This document shows positions 40,536 to 48,997 of a DNA stretch of 64,000 nucleotides, piece after piece (the stretch's first letter is position 1; each line of letters opens with the position of its first letter). A program made the translations under genes and the position numbers. The notes under the pieces are model-generated. The model searched no databases. It worked only from the letters and a program-made list of their open reading frames with translations, and was not told where the DNA came from. The stretch is from JBDTCO01 sp039923495 (GTDB lineage: Bacteria; Myxococcota_A; Polyangia; Palsa-1104). The stretch is from contig JBDTCO010000006.1 of NCBI GenBank assembly GCA_039923495.1, positions 1 to 64,000 on the forward strand. Reading direction: 5' to 3'.

Positions 40536-40620
40536 GGACGATCGAGGGGGACGTTCCCGTTCCCCCTCCAGCAGCAAAGCTGCCGGAGCCTTCCCCCACC
40601 GCGCGTTTCTCGCGCGAGTC
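40536..40620 (-). mobile_element. three-hairpin gene-end element, copy B
   Basis: An 85-bp insert between the two mltG tail copies. In mltG orientation it has hairpin 1 CGCGCG-AGAAA-CGCGCG (40600-40616), the linker GCGCGGTGGGGGRAGGCTC, hairpin 2 GCAGC-TTT-GCTGC (40571-40583) and hairpin 3 GAGGGGGA/TCCCCCTC (40544-40568). Linker and hairpin 3 nearly match copy A; hairpin 2 keeps its pairing but not its sequence. Orientation relative to the duplicated gene tail is the same as in copy A. It now lies between two convergent genes and may also terminate both transcripts. Confidence 0.7.
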
Positions 40621-40666
40621 AGCGCTACTTACCGCCGCGCTGGTACTTCGTCACCGCCGCCTCGTG
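40621..40666 (-). repeat. 46-bp direct repeat, arm B1 (mltG 3' end)
   Basis: This arm is the real 3' end of mltG with its stop. It is identical to 40490-40535 over 46 bp; outside the arms similarity ends abruptly. Confidence 0.95.
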
Positions 40667-41716
40667 CTCTGCCACGGTCTTCGAGAAGTAGTGCGTGCCG
40701 TCGTTCTTCGACACGAAGTACAGGTACGGCGTGTCGTCGGGCTCGATGGCCGCGAGCAGCGCGGCGCGGCCGGGGTTCGAGATGGGGCCGGGCGGCAGCC
40801 CCGTGTGCTGGTACGTGTTGTACGGGTTGTCCTTGTCGTCGAGCTGCGCCCTGCGGAGGCGGCCCTCGAAGGTCGCGCACGCGGCGCTCTTGTCCTTCGG
40901 CACGGTGCAGCCGTAGACGATGGTGGGATCGGTCTGCAGCACGTGCGGCACGAACGTCGGCAGCCGAAGGCGGTTGTAGAAGACGCCGGCGATGCGAGGG
41001 CGCTCGTCGACGGCGGCGGTCTCCTTCTCGACGAGCGACGCCATGAGCACGAGCTCGCGATCGTCCATCTTGTCGAGCTTCGCGCGCAGGGCGACGGACT
41101 TGGCGTGCGTGGCCTTGAGGGCGTCGAAGACCTCGTGCGCGCGCCTCACGAGCGCGGTCGCGATGCGCAGCGCCGACGTCCCGCGAGGGAACCTGTACGT
41201 GTCGGGGAAGAGGTAGCCCTCGAGCGTCGGGCCCGGCACCCCGAGCCGCTGCGCCACCTGCGGATCGCGCGCGACCTTCTCGAAGTCCTCCTTCGCGCAC
41301 ACGCCGGCCTCGTCGAAGAGCTCCGCGACCTGCACGAGGTTCTTGCCCTCGGGCAGCGTGACGGCGACCTCCTCGACGGGGACGCCCTCGATGAGCCGCG
41401 CGAGGATCTCGGACGGCGTCATGCTCGACGACAGCACGAACTGCCCCGCCTTCACCTTCTGAGAGAGGCCGCGCTCGTTCGCGTAGAAGCGGAACCAGCT
41501 CGGGTGCGTGATGAGCTTGGAATACGCGAGCCGGCGCGCGATCACCGCGAGCGTCGTGCCGCGCTCGATGATGATCTTCGCCTCGACGGCCGGCCCCGGC
41601 ATCGCGCGCGACGGATACGACAGCGCCTGGTATGCGATGGCGCCCGCACCTGCGAACAGCGCCACGGCGCTGAGTCCGACGACGATCGCCGCCTTCTTCT
41701 GATCAGCCACGCTCAC
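40625..41716 (-). CDS. mltG: endolytic murein transglycosylase MltG
   Basis: A 363-residue YceG-family protein. One N-terminal membrane helix (VVGLSAVALFAGAGAIAYQAL) is followed by a LysM-like region and the catalytic domain. Motifs include LEGYLFPDTYRFP, ASLVEKETA with the catalytic Glu, and YNTYQHTGLPPGPISNPG. It cleaves nascent peptidoglycan in the periplasm to release an anhydro-ended strand. Its GTG overlaps the ruvX stop by 4 nt, and the mltG-ruvX link is seen in many bacteria. Its last 13 codons are duplicated downstream. Confidence 0.95.
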   Translation of the reverse strand: MSVADQKKAAIVVGLSAVALFAGAGAIAYQALSYPSRAMPGPAVEAKIIIERGTTLAVIARRLAYSKLITHPSWFRFYANERGLSQKVKAGQFVLSSSMTPSEILARLIEGVPVEEVAVTLPEGKNLVQVAELFDEAGVCAKEDFEKVARDPQVAQRLGVPGPTLEGYLFPDTYRFPRGTSALRIATALVRRAHEVFDALKATHAKSVALRAKLDKMDDRELVLMASLVEKETAAVDERPRIAGVFYNRLRLPTFVPHVLQTDPTIVYGCTVPKDKSAACATFEGRLRRAQLDDKDNPYNTYQHTGLPPGPISNPGRAALLAAIEPDDTPYLYFVSKNDGTHYFSKTVAEHEAAVTKYQRGGK

Positions 41717-42180
41717 TCCGGATCTCCATCATCCACCATGCTGGCACCGCGCTTCGTGTCGAGCCACGCCGTGAGGATGACCTGCGCGGCCATGGAGTCG
41801 ATGAGCTCCTTGCGACGCGCGCGCGACAGATCGGCCTCCATCAGCGTGGACGTGGCCTCCACCGTCGAGAAGCGCTCGTCCTGCGTCTCGACCGCGAAGC
41901 CCGCCTGCACGAGCGCGTCGATGAGCACGCGCACGCGGACCGCGCGGGGCCCCTCGTTGCCGTCGAGATCGTAGGGCATGCCGACGACGAGGGAGCGCGT
42001 CGAGTACTGCTTCGCGAGCTGCTCGACCTGCACGACGTCGCCACGCGTGCCCTTGCGATCGAGCGTCTTTATCGCGTGCGCGCACACGTTCAGCTCGTCG
42101 GTGACCGCGATGCCGATGGTCTTCGAGCCCACGTCGAGACCGAGCACGCGACCGGGTGGGAGTGCGGAGGGAGACGCCAC
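41713..42180 (-). CDS. ruvX: RuvX/YqgF RNase H-fold nuclease
   Basis: A 155-residue protein of the putative Holliday junction resolvase family, also implicated in 16S rRNA 5' processing. GLDVGSKTIGIAVTDE carries the first acidic residue, VVGMPYDLDGNEGPRA and ETQDERFSTVEA the others. The GTG at 42180 has a TATAAC box 8 nt upstream and no Shine-Dalgarno. Confidence 0.93.
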   Translation of the reverse strand: MASPSALPPGRVLGLDVGSKTIGIAVTDELNVCAHAIKTLDRKGTRGDVVQVEQLAKQYSTRSLVVGMPYDLDGNEGPRAVRVRVLIDALVQAGFAVETQDERFSTVEATSTLMEADLSRARRKELIDSMAAQVILTAWLDTKRGASMVDDGDPE

Positions 42181-42188
42181 GCGACCGC

Positions 42189-42194
42189 GTTATA
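42189..42194 (-). promoter_or_regulatory. TATAAC -10-like box before ruvX
   Basis: TATAAC on the minus strand ends 8 nt before the GTG of ruvX, again too close for a normal leader. Confidence 0.5.
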
Positions 42195-42210
42195 CGACAG
42201 CGCCCGCGCC

Positions 42211-42238
42211 TTGACAGCACCCGGCGCGTCGGTAGGCT
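42211..42238 (+). promoter_or_regulatory. sigma70-like promoter for the DUF3467 gene
   Basis: TTGACA at 42211-42216, a 16-bp spacer, and TAGGCT at 42233-42238. The -10 ends 8 nt before the ATG at 42247. A consensus -35 at proper spacing supports the idea that TANNNT boxes here are true -10 elements. Confidence 0.6.
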
Positions 42239-42246
42239 CCGAAGTC

Positions 42247-42543
42247 ATGAGCGACGACGGCCAGAAGGCGGGTTCGCCTCGGATCCAGCTCCACATGGAC
42301 GACTCGGTGTCGCAGGGGACGTACTCGAACCTGGTCGTGATCAACCACACCGAGAACGAGTTCGTCGTCGACTTCGCATATCTTCAGCCCCAGAGCCAGC
42401 ACGCCAAGGTGCGCTCGCGCATCATCTCGAGCCCGCGCCACACGAAGCGCATGCTGCTCGCGCTGCAGAAGAACCTCGAGCGCTACGAGGCCCGCTACGG
42501 GGTCGTCGAGCTCTCCACCGACGACGACCCCATCATTCACTGA
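42247..42543 (+). CDS. DUF3467 protein
   Basis: A 98-residue single-domain protein with the family pattern: QGTYSNLVVINHTENEFVVDF, then LQPQSQHAKVRSRIISSP and LLALQKNLERYEARYG. These proteins are widespread and uncharacterised. The end overlaps the convergent S66 peptidase gene by 7 bp. Confidence 0.88.
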   Translation: MSDDGQKAGSPRIQLHMDDSVSQGTYSNLVVINHTENEFVVDFAYLQPQSQHAKVRSRIISSPRHTKRMLLALQKNLERYEARYGVVELSTDDDPIIH

Positions 42544-43409
42544 GCAGCGGGCTCGAGGAACGTGAGCCGGCCAGGCTCCACCCGCACGCGGGCGCCGTGT
42601 GCGAGCGCGCGGTTGCGGGAGCCGTGACCGACGGGCAGCCCCGTCAGGATCGGGACGCCGAGCCCGCGCAGGCGCTCGGTCACGACCTCGAGCGCCGTCG
42701 GGCCTTCGGGTGCGTTGCAGTCCACGAGGTCACCGACCACGATGGCCACCACGCCGTCGAGCGCGCCGGTGAGGAGGAGCTGCGTGAGCTGGCGATCGAT
42801 GCGGTACGGTCGCTCGCCGATCTCCTCGAGCAGCAGCACGTTGCCGCGCAGGGCGTAGGCCCACGGCGTGCCGACGAGGCTCGAGACGAGCTCGATGTTT
42901 CCCCCGACCAGGCATCCCTCGACGGTGGCCGAGGTGCCGGCGGAGTCGAGGCCCACGATCGGCGCGCCGAGGCTGCCTTCGAGCAGCGCCCACAGCGATG
43001 AGACGTCGTCGTCGGGAAGCTCGCCGAGCTGCGTGACGACCGGGCCGTGGACGCTGCGGACGCCGGCGCGTGCCATGACCGCGTGCAGCGCCGTGACGTC
43101 CGAGAAGCCGACGACGAGCTTGTCGGTGACCGGGGCCAGCCTGGCAAGGAGCCGCATGAGCCCGTAGCCGCCGCGCGCGCAGACGATCGCCTTTGCGTCG
43201 CTCGCGAAGGCGGCGTCGAGCTCGGCGAGGCGCGCGTCGTCGCCGCCCGCGAGGTAGCCGGTGCGCTCGAAGATGCGCGGCGTCGAGCGGACGTCGTAGC
43301 GTGCAGCGAGGCGCTCGAGCCCCGCTCGGTAGCGCGCCTCGGGGACGGGCCCCGATGGTGCGACGACGACGATCGGATCGCCGGGCCGCAGCGCGGTGGG
43401 TGCGCGCAT
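42537..43409 (-). CDS. S66 LD-carboxypeptidase (LdcA/MccF family)
   Basis: A 290-residue serine peptidase without a signal peptide. GFSDVTALHAVM holds the nucleophilic Ser, GGNIELVSSLVGTPWA the expected Glu region, and LPVGHGSRNRALAHG the catalytic His. Members trim the tetrapeptide of recycled peptidoglycan or cleave microcin C-like adenylates. Lying close to mltG, cell-wall recycling is the likelier job. Confidence 0.9.
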   Translation of the reverse strand: MRAPTALRPGDPIVVVAPSGPVPEARYRAGLERLAARYDVRSTPRIFERTGYLAGGDDARLAELDAAFASDAKAIVCARGGYGLMRLLARLAPVTDKLVVGFSDVTALHAVMARAGVRSVHGPVVTQLGELPDDDVSSLWALLEGSLGAPIVGLDSAGTSATVEGCLVGGNIELVSSLVGTPWAYALRGNVLLLEEIGERPYRIDRQLTQLLLTGALDGVVAIVVGDLVDCNAPEGPTALEVVTERLRGLGVPILTGLPVGHGSRNRALAHGARVRVEPGRLTFLEPAAQ

Positions 43410-43414
43410 GGCGC

Positions 43415-43837
43415 TCAGCGACCGATGATGGTCTTGGCGGGACGACGACGCTTGCGCTTCGGATCGTCCGTCTTGCCGGAGCTGCCATCGGTGATGGCTT
43501 CCGGCGTGTCGGGCTCGGGGACCGGCTCCGCTGCGGCTGCGACGGGTGGCGTCATCGGAGCGGTGGGGATGTCGTCGATTGGTGTCGGTGTCGTCACGGC
43601 TGGCAGCACGGGAGCAGAGGTCGGCACCACCATGCCCTCTGACCAGAGCCACACACCCGACGTCGTGCCCTCTTCGACACGGGTCACGATGTGGAGCGTC
43701 TCGTCGACCAGCAAGGACGTGCCGACGGGCATCGGATCCGGGGTCGCGACGAAGCGCCCGAGTCGCGCATCTGTTCGCTCGGAGTCCTGGGCGTCTCCGA
43801 GCGTGACACCGAAGTAGCGAATCGTGGCCTGGCTCAT
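43415..43837 (-). CDS. hypothetical protein with basic Pro-rich tail
   Basis: A 140-residue protein. Residues 1-70 form a small beta domain (ARLGRFVATPDPMPVGTSLL, LHIVTRVEEG). A Pro/Ala/Thr-rich stretch follows, then a basic end (KRKRRRPAKTIIGR) that could bind nucleic acid. The N-terminal part recalls a PilZ-like small beta fold, but this is weak. The stop lies 5 bp before the S66 start, suggesting an operon. Confidence 0.55.
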   Translation of the reverse strand: MSQATIRYFGVTLGDAQDSERTDARLGRFVATPDPMPVGTSLLVDETLHIVTRVEEGTTSGVWLWSEGMVVPTSAPVLPAVTTPTPIDDIPTAPMTPPVAAAAEPVPEPDTPEAITDGSSGKTDDPKRKRRRPAKTIIGR

Positions 43838-43847
43838 TGCGGAGTCC

Positions 43848-43853
43848 ACGCTA
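43848..43853 (-). promoter_or_regulatory. TAGCGT -10-like box
   Basis: TAGCGT on the minus strand ends 10 nt before the ATG at 43837, the same spacing as at 10602 and 15868. Confidence 0.4.
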
Positions 43854-44077
43854 GCATCGCTGTCGAGATGGCAAAACTTTTGCGTATTTGCGACCCGGCT
43901 CGGCCTGCCGAGGGACCGAGCCGCGAACTCCCGGCAACAGCCCCGTCGTGAATTCTCGTTCACACGACAGCACGAGTCGGCTACAAGCAATGGAGACCTT
44001 TCGTGTCGTCGGTGGCACGAGCACTGCTCTACTTGCCATCGGTTCTGCCCCGGTCCAACGCTCCAAGGAGCTCGTTC

Positions 44078-44776
44078 ATGCGGTCCACACTCGCGGTGCT
44101 CTCGGTCGTCCTCTTCGCTGCCGGCTGCAACCTCGGCAAGGAGTCGAACTACTCGTTCTGCGACTCGTCTGGCTGCTACACCTGCGACTCGAACGGTTGT
44201 ATCGCCGCCACGCCGACCGATCCGAACGGCAACCCGATCGGCGACGGCTACTGCTACCAGGACAGTGACTGCCCGTCGGACAGCTTCTGCGACAACCGCT
44301 CTGGCTACTGCTACCCGGCGTACAGCTGCAGCGTCGACGCGGACTGCGGGCAGGGCATGGTGTGTGACGGACGGGACACGTGCGTCCCCGGCCCGAGCAC
44401 CTGCAACGCGACCAGCCCGTGCGCCGAGGGCTGCTACTGTTCGAGCGGCAGCTGTGTGGAGACAAGCCTGTGCGCCTTCGACTCCGACTGCGAGTACCTC
44501 GGCTCGGGCTTCGCGTGCTCGAACGGCACCTGTGCGCCGGTCGCTACCGATGGTGGCACTGCGGATGGGGGAACGGCAGACGGCGGCTCCGTCGGCAACA
44601 GCGACATGGGCTCGACCGATGGCGGCGTGTCCCCTGACGCCGGTCGCATGGCCTGCACGAGCGACGGCGACTGCGCGTCGAGCGAGGTCTGCCACCATGG
44701 CTTCTGTCGCACGACGTGCGCCGTCGACTCCGACTGCAGCTCGGGCAAGTGCACGTCGAGCCACGTCTGCCGGTAA
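44078..44776 (+). CDS. Cys-rich lipoprotein (third family member)
   Basis: A 232-residue lipoprotein (VVLFAAGC). The mature chain has about 30 Cys in repeats of the DxDCPxxxxC / SDCSSGKC kind, with a Gly/Asp-rich linker (TDGGTADGGTADGG) at ~165-190. An AAGGAG Shine-Dalgarno precedes the ATG. Repeats of this class are frequent in myxobacterial outer-surface proteins. The 240 bp before it (43838-44077) contain only the box for the upstream gene and two imperfect palindromes. The 220 bp after it (44777-44996) show nothing I can assign. Confidence 0.75.
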   Translation: MRSTLAVLSVVLFAAGCNLGKESNYSFCDSSGCYTCDSNGCIAATPTDPNGNPIGDGYCYQDSDCPSDSFCDNRSGYCYPAYSCSVDADCGQGMVCDGRDTCVPGPSTCNATSPCAEGCYCSSGSCVETSLCAFDSDCEYLGSGFACSNGTCAPVATDGGTADGGTADGGSVGNSDMGSTDGGVSPDAGRMACTSDGDCASSEVCHHGFCRTTCAVDSDCSSGKCTSSHVCR

Positions 44777-44996
44777 CAACTGGGATCACCAGAATGGGGT
44801 CGGAAGACTGACTCTACCGATGAGCATCTGGTGAGAAAACTCCCACCGACATCGTCGCAGGTCATCCCACCAATCACGACGGAATCGCTCATCCACCCCA
44901 ACACTTAGCAAGACCTCCCACCTTACCCACATCGTCTCCGGTTGCGGCACAGCGGGTGCACCACCCCCCCTCGTTGCGAATGCTTCCGGAGGCCCC

Positions 44997-46184
<1,188 letters not shown>

Positions 46185-46235
46185 CTCCTCGAGAACCTCT
46201 GGCTCGTCGAGAAGCTCTGGGCCGACGAGTCCGGT

Positions 46236-46241
46236 GATATA
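46236..46241 (+). promoter_or_regulatory. GATATA -10-like box before the NrtR-like gene
   Basis: GATATA lies 8 nt upstream of the GTG at 46250 within an AT-rich patch (TGATATAAG). No Shine-Dalgarno is visible. Confidence 0.4.
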
Positions 46242-46249
46242 AGCGGGTC

Positions 46250-46912
46250 GTGCGACCCTCCCGGACGACCGGCGTGGCCGTGGATCTCGTCGTCTTCACC
46301 GTCGACGAGGCCGAGCTGCGTGTCGCGCTCCTGCGCATGAAGCGCCCGTCGTTCCTGGGCAAGTGGGCGCTCCCCGGCGGCCGCATCGGGGACGAGGAGA
46401 CGGTGGAAGACGCGGCCGTGAGGGAGCTCCGCGAGAAGGTCGGGCTCGACGACGTCTACCTCGAGCAGCTCTACACGTTCTCGAGGCCCGATCGCGATCC
46501 CGACGGTCGCTGTCTCTCCGTCGCCCACATGGCACTCGTGCCGCCGGGTACGGGTTTGCGTACGACCGACAAGTACGACGGGGTCGGCTGGTTCTCCGCC
46601 CGCAGGCCACCGCAGCTCGCGTTCGATCACCGCGAGATCCTCGCCTACGCCGTGAAGCGCCTGCGCGGCAAGCTCGCCTACACCAACGTCGCCTACAGCC
46701 TCCTGCCCGCCGCGTTCTCGCTCGGCGAGCTGCAGCGGGTCTACGAGACGATCCTCGACGAGTCGCTCGACCCACGGAACTTCCAGCGCCGCGTCGTGCA
46801 GCTCGGCATGGTCGAGGAGACAGGCCATGTCCGCGAGGGCGCGCGCAACCGGCCCGCCCGCCTCTACCGCTTCCATTCTCGTCGACCGCACGATCTTCCG
46901 GTGCTGTCTTGA
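46250..46912 (+). CDS. nrtR: NrtR-like Nudix-winged-helix regulator of NAD metabolism
   Basis: 220 residues: an N-terminal Nudix domain (residues ~10-140) and a C-terminal winged helix (~150-215, with LGELQRVYETIL and RNFQRRVVQLGMVEETG). The Nudix box is GX5E-X7-REL-REK: the second Glu of the EE pair is Lys, consistent with an ADP-ribose sensor that has lost hydrolase activity, as in NrtR. It sits directly upstream of pncA-pncB-nadE and would repress them until ADP-ribose rises. An active ADP-ribose hydrolase remains an alternative. Confidence 0.82.
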   Translation: MRPSRTTGVAVDLVVFTVDEAELRVALLRMKRPSFLGKWALPGGRIGDEETVEDAAVRELREKVGLDDVYLEQLYTFSRPDRDPDGRCLSVAHMALVPPGTGLRTTDKYDGVGWFSARRPPQLAFDHREILAYAVKRLRGKLAYTNVAYSLLPAAFSLGELQRVYETILDESLDPRNFQRRVVQLGMVEETGHVREGARNRPARLYRFHSRRPHDLPVLS

Positions 46913-46936
46913 CGATGTTCATGTATGGATTACAAT
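46909..46936 (+). promoter_or_regulatory. sigma70-like promoter of the NAD salvage operon
   Basis: TTGACG at 46909-46914, 16-bp spacer, TACAAT at 46931-46936. The -35 overlaps the nrtR stop codon, so pncA has its own promoter. The region is a marked AT-rich island. Confidence 0.65.
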
Positions 46937-46943
46937 AAGTACA
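46922..46943 (+). promoter_or_regulatory. candidate NrtR operator
   Basis: A 22-bp imperfect palindrome with TGTA and TACA ends and ATT/AT matches inside, covering the -10. Its position would block polymerase. This is a structural guess, not a match to a verified motif. Confidence 0.3.
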
Positions 46944-46958
46944 GGCCCGAGGCCGCCA

Positions 46959-47585
46959 ATGGAAACTGCTGACGCGTTGCTCGTCGTCGATCTACAGCCC
47001 GACTTCATGCCCGGCGGCGCGCTCGCCGTCAGGGGCGGGGACGAGATCGTCGGCCCCATCTCGCGGATCGCTGGCCACTTCACGACGGTGGTCGCGACGC
47101 AGGACTGGCACCCCCGAGGCCACATCTCCTTCGCGTCGCGCCACGGCAAGCAGTCCTTCTCGAAGCTCGCACTGTACGGTGGCGAGCAGGCGATGTGGCC
47201 CGATCACTGTGTCCAGGGCACGCCGGGCGCCGCGCTGCACCACGGCCTCGATCTCGCGCACGTGAGCGTGATCCTACGCAAGGGCGCGCGCTGCGACGTC
47301 GACTCGTACAGCGCGTTCTTCGAGAACGTCGGCCCCGACGGCAAGCGTCCCTCCACCGGGCTCGCGGATCTCCTGCGCGCGCGCGGCATCGGGCGCGTGT
47401 TCGTCTGCGGCCTCGCTCGTGACGTGTGCGTCGCCGACACCGCCCTCGACGCGGCGGCCGAAGGGTTCGACGTCACGCTCATCGACGATCTCACGCGCGC
47501 GGTGGACGAGGGCAGCCGCGTCCGGGTGGACACGAGGCTGAAGAGCGCCGGTGTGAAGATCGAGAACGCGGAGGTGCTCTCGTGA
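46959..47585 (+). CDS. pncA: nicotinamidase
   Basis: A 208-residue isochorismatase-fold amidase. VVDLQPDFMPGGALAV gives the catalytic Asp, a Lys lies in LRKGAR, and the nucleophile Cys is in CGLARDVCVADTALDA. Metal ligands are expected from Asp and His in TQDWHPRGHISF. It converts nicotinamide to nicotinate in the cytoplasm. Its stop overlaps the pncB GTG by 4 nt. Confidence 0.95.
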   Translation: METADALLVVDLQPDFMPGGALAVRGGDEIVGPISRIAGHFTTVVATQDWHPRGHISFASRHGKQSFSKLALYGGEQAMWPDHCVQGTPGAALHHGLDLAHVSVILRKGARCDVDSYSAFFENVGPDGKRPSTGLADLLRARGIGRVFVCGLARDVCVADTALDAAAEGFDVTLIDDLTRAVDEGSRVRVDTRLKSAGVKIENAEVLS

Positions 47586-48997
47586 GCGAGCAGACGCTGA
47601 CGGTCGACGCGTATCAGCTCACCACGCTCATCGCCCACGCGGACGCGGGCCGCCTCGAGCAGCACATGGCGATGACCGCGTTCTTCCGCAAGCTGCCGGT
47701 GAACCGTGGCTACGTCGTCGCGTGCGGGCAGCGCAGCATCGTCGAGCACGCGCGCCAGATGCGCGTGACGAAGGAAGAGTTCGATGTGCTGTTCACGCAC
47801 CCGATCATCGGAGAGCGGCTGCGCAGTCGTCCGGCGATCGTCTCCGCGCTCTCGGCGCTCGACGGCTTCGTGGGCGAGATCGACGCGGTGCCCGAGGGAC
47901 TGCCGGTGTTCGCGGGCCCGGGTCGTCGCTCCGACGGCACGCCGCTCCTCGTCGATGGTCGACCGCTCACGCTGTATGCACCGCTGCTGTCGATCCGCAC
48001 CGACATGCTGCTCGCGAAGATGATCGAGACGCCGTGGCTCTCGCGCCTCAACCATCAGTCGATGGTCGCGTCGAAGGCCTCGCGCGTCGTGATCGCCGCG
48101 AAGGGCAAGCCGGTGCTCGAGTTCGGCGCGCGCCGCACGCAGACCCAGGCGGGGATCGACGCCGCGTGGGCGGCCGCGGTCGCGGGCTGCACCGGCACGT
48201 CGAACATGGCCGCGTGGATGCGCTACGGCATCCCCGCGGTCGGCACCATGGATCACTCCTTCGTGCAGGCGTCCGAGGAGCCGGGGCTGTCCACCGACGA
48301 GAGCGAGCGGCGCGCGTTCGCGGCGTTTCACGCGACCTACGGCGCCTCGGCGACCTACCTCGTCGACACCTACGACACCGTGCGCGGCATCCGCAACGCG
48401 GTGCGTGCCTCGAACAAGCAGCTCGGTGGCATCCGCATCGACTCCAACGTCACCGTAGCGACCGTCGCGCAGGCCCGCGCGCTGCTCGACGAGCTCGGCG
48501 CGCCGCATGCGAAGATCATCGTGTCCGACGGCCTCGACGAGATGAAGGTTGCCAGGCTCGACGGCGCCGATGGCTTCGGCGTGGGCGAGCAGATCACGTG
48601 CAGCCCCGACTCCGCGACGGGCGTCGGCGCGGTGGCCAAGCTCACGGTGAACGGCTACGGTCGCGCCACGATGAAGCTCTCGCGCGGCAGCGCCAAGATG
48701 ACGCTCCCCGGCCGCATCGCCGCGTGGCGCTACGCGGATCACGATCTCGTCGCGATCGACGGCGAGGCCGTGCCGGCCGGCGGCCGCGCGCTGCTCGAGC
48801 CGCTGTGGCGAGGGCGCGGGCCCGTTGTCGAGGAGCCGGCCGCTGCGGCGCTCCATCGTGCACACGCGGTGTGTCGGCGCGAGCTCGCCGCGCTGCCCGC
48901 TGGCGTGCGCGACCTCGCATCACCCGAGCCGTACCCGCTCGTCGCGTCCGATGCGCTCGTCGACCTCGTGTCGAGTCGCGTGAAGGAGGCTGCATGA
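47582..48997 (+). CDS. pncB: nicotinate phosphoribosyltransferase
   Basis: A 471-residue type II phosphoribosyltransferase-fold enzyme. Motifs: LTVDAYQLTTLIAH at the N-terminus, FGARRTQTQAGIDAAW, GTSNMAAWMRYGIP, GTMDHSFVQ, and IRIDSNVTV with IVSDGLDE. It joins nicotinate to PRPP to form nicotinate mononucleotide. It is coupled to pncA and, by ATGA, to nadE. Confidence 0.93.
   Translation: MSEQTLTVDAYQLTTLIAHADAGRLEQHMAMTAFFRKLPVNRGYVVACGQRSIVEHARQMRVTKEEFDVLFTHPIIGERLRSRPAIVSALSALDGFVGEIDAVPEGLPVFAGPGRRSDGTPLLVDGRPLTLYAPLLSIRTDMLLAKMIETPWLSRLNHQSMVASKASRVVIAAKGKPVLEFGARRTQTQAGIDAAWAAAVAGCTGTSNMAAWMRYGIPAVGTMDHSFVQASEEPGLSTDESERRAFAAFHATYGASATYLVDTYDTVRGIRNAVRASNKQLGGIRIDSNVTVATVAQARALLDELGAPHAKIIVSDGLDEMKVARLDGADGFGVGEQITCSPDSATGVGAVAKLTVNGYGRATMKLSRGSAKMTLPGRIAAWRYADHDLVAIDGEAVPAGGRALLEPLWRGRGPVVEEPAAAALHRAHAVCRRELAALPAGVRDLASPEPYPLVASDALVDLVSSRVKEAA

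Noticed and set aside
43890..43990. Imperfect palindromes GGCTCGG/CCGAGCC and GTCGTG/CACACGAC upstream of the Cys-rich lipoprotein
   Set aside because: They are short, GC-rich and could be chance; there is no link to a known regulator.
46186..46230. Two near-identical 15-bp units (TCGAGAASCTCTGG) after the kinase stop
   Set aside because: They could be a decayed extension of the kinase tail, but there is no conserved frame or flanking structure to support a call.
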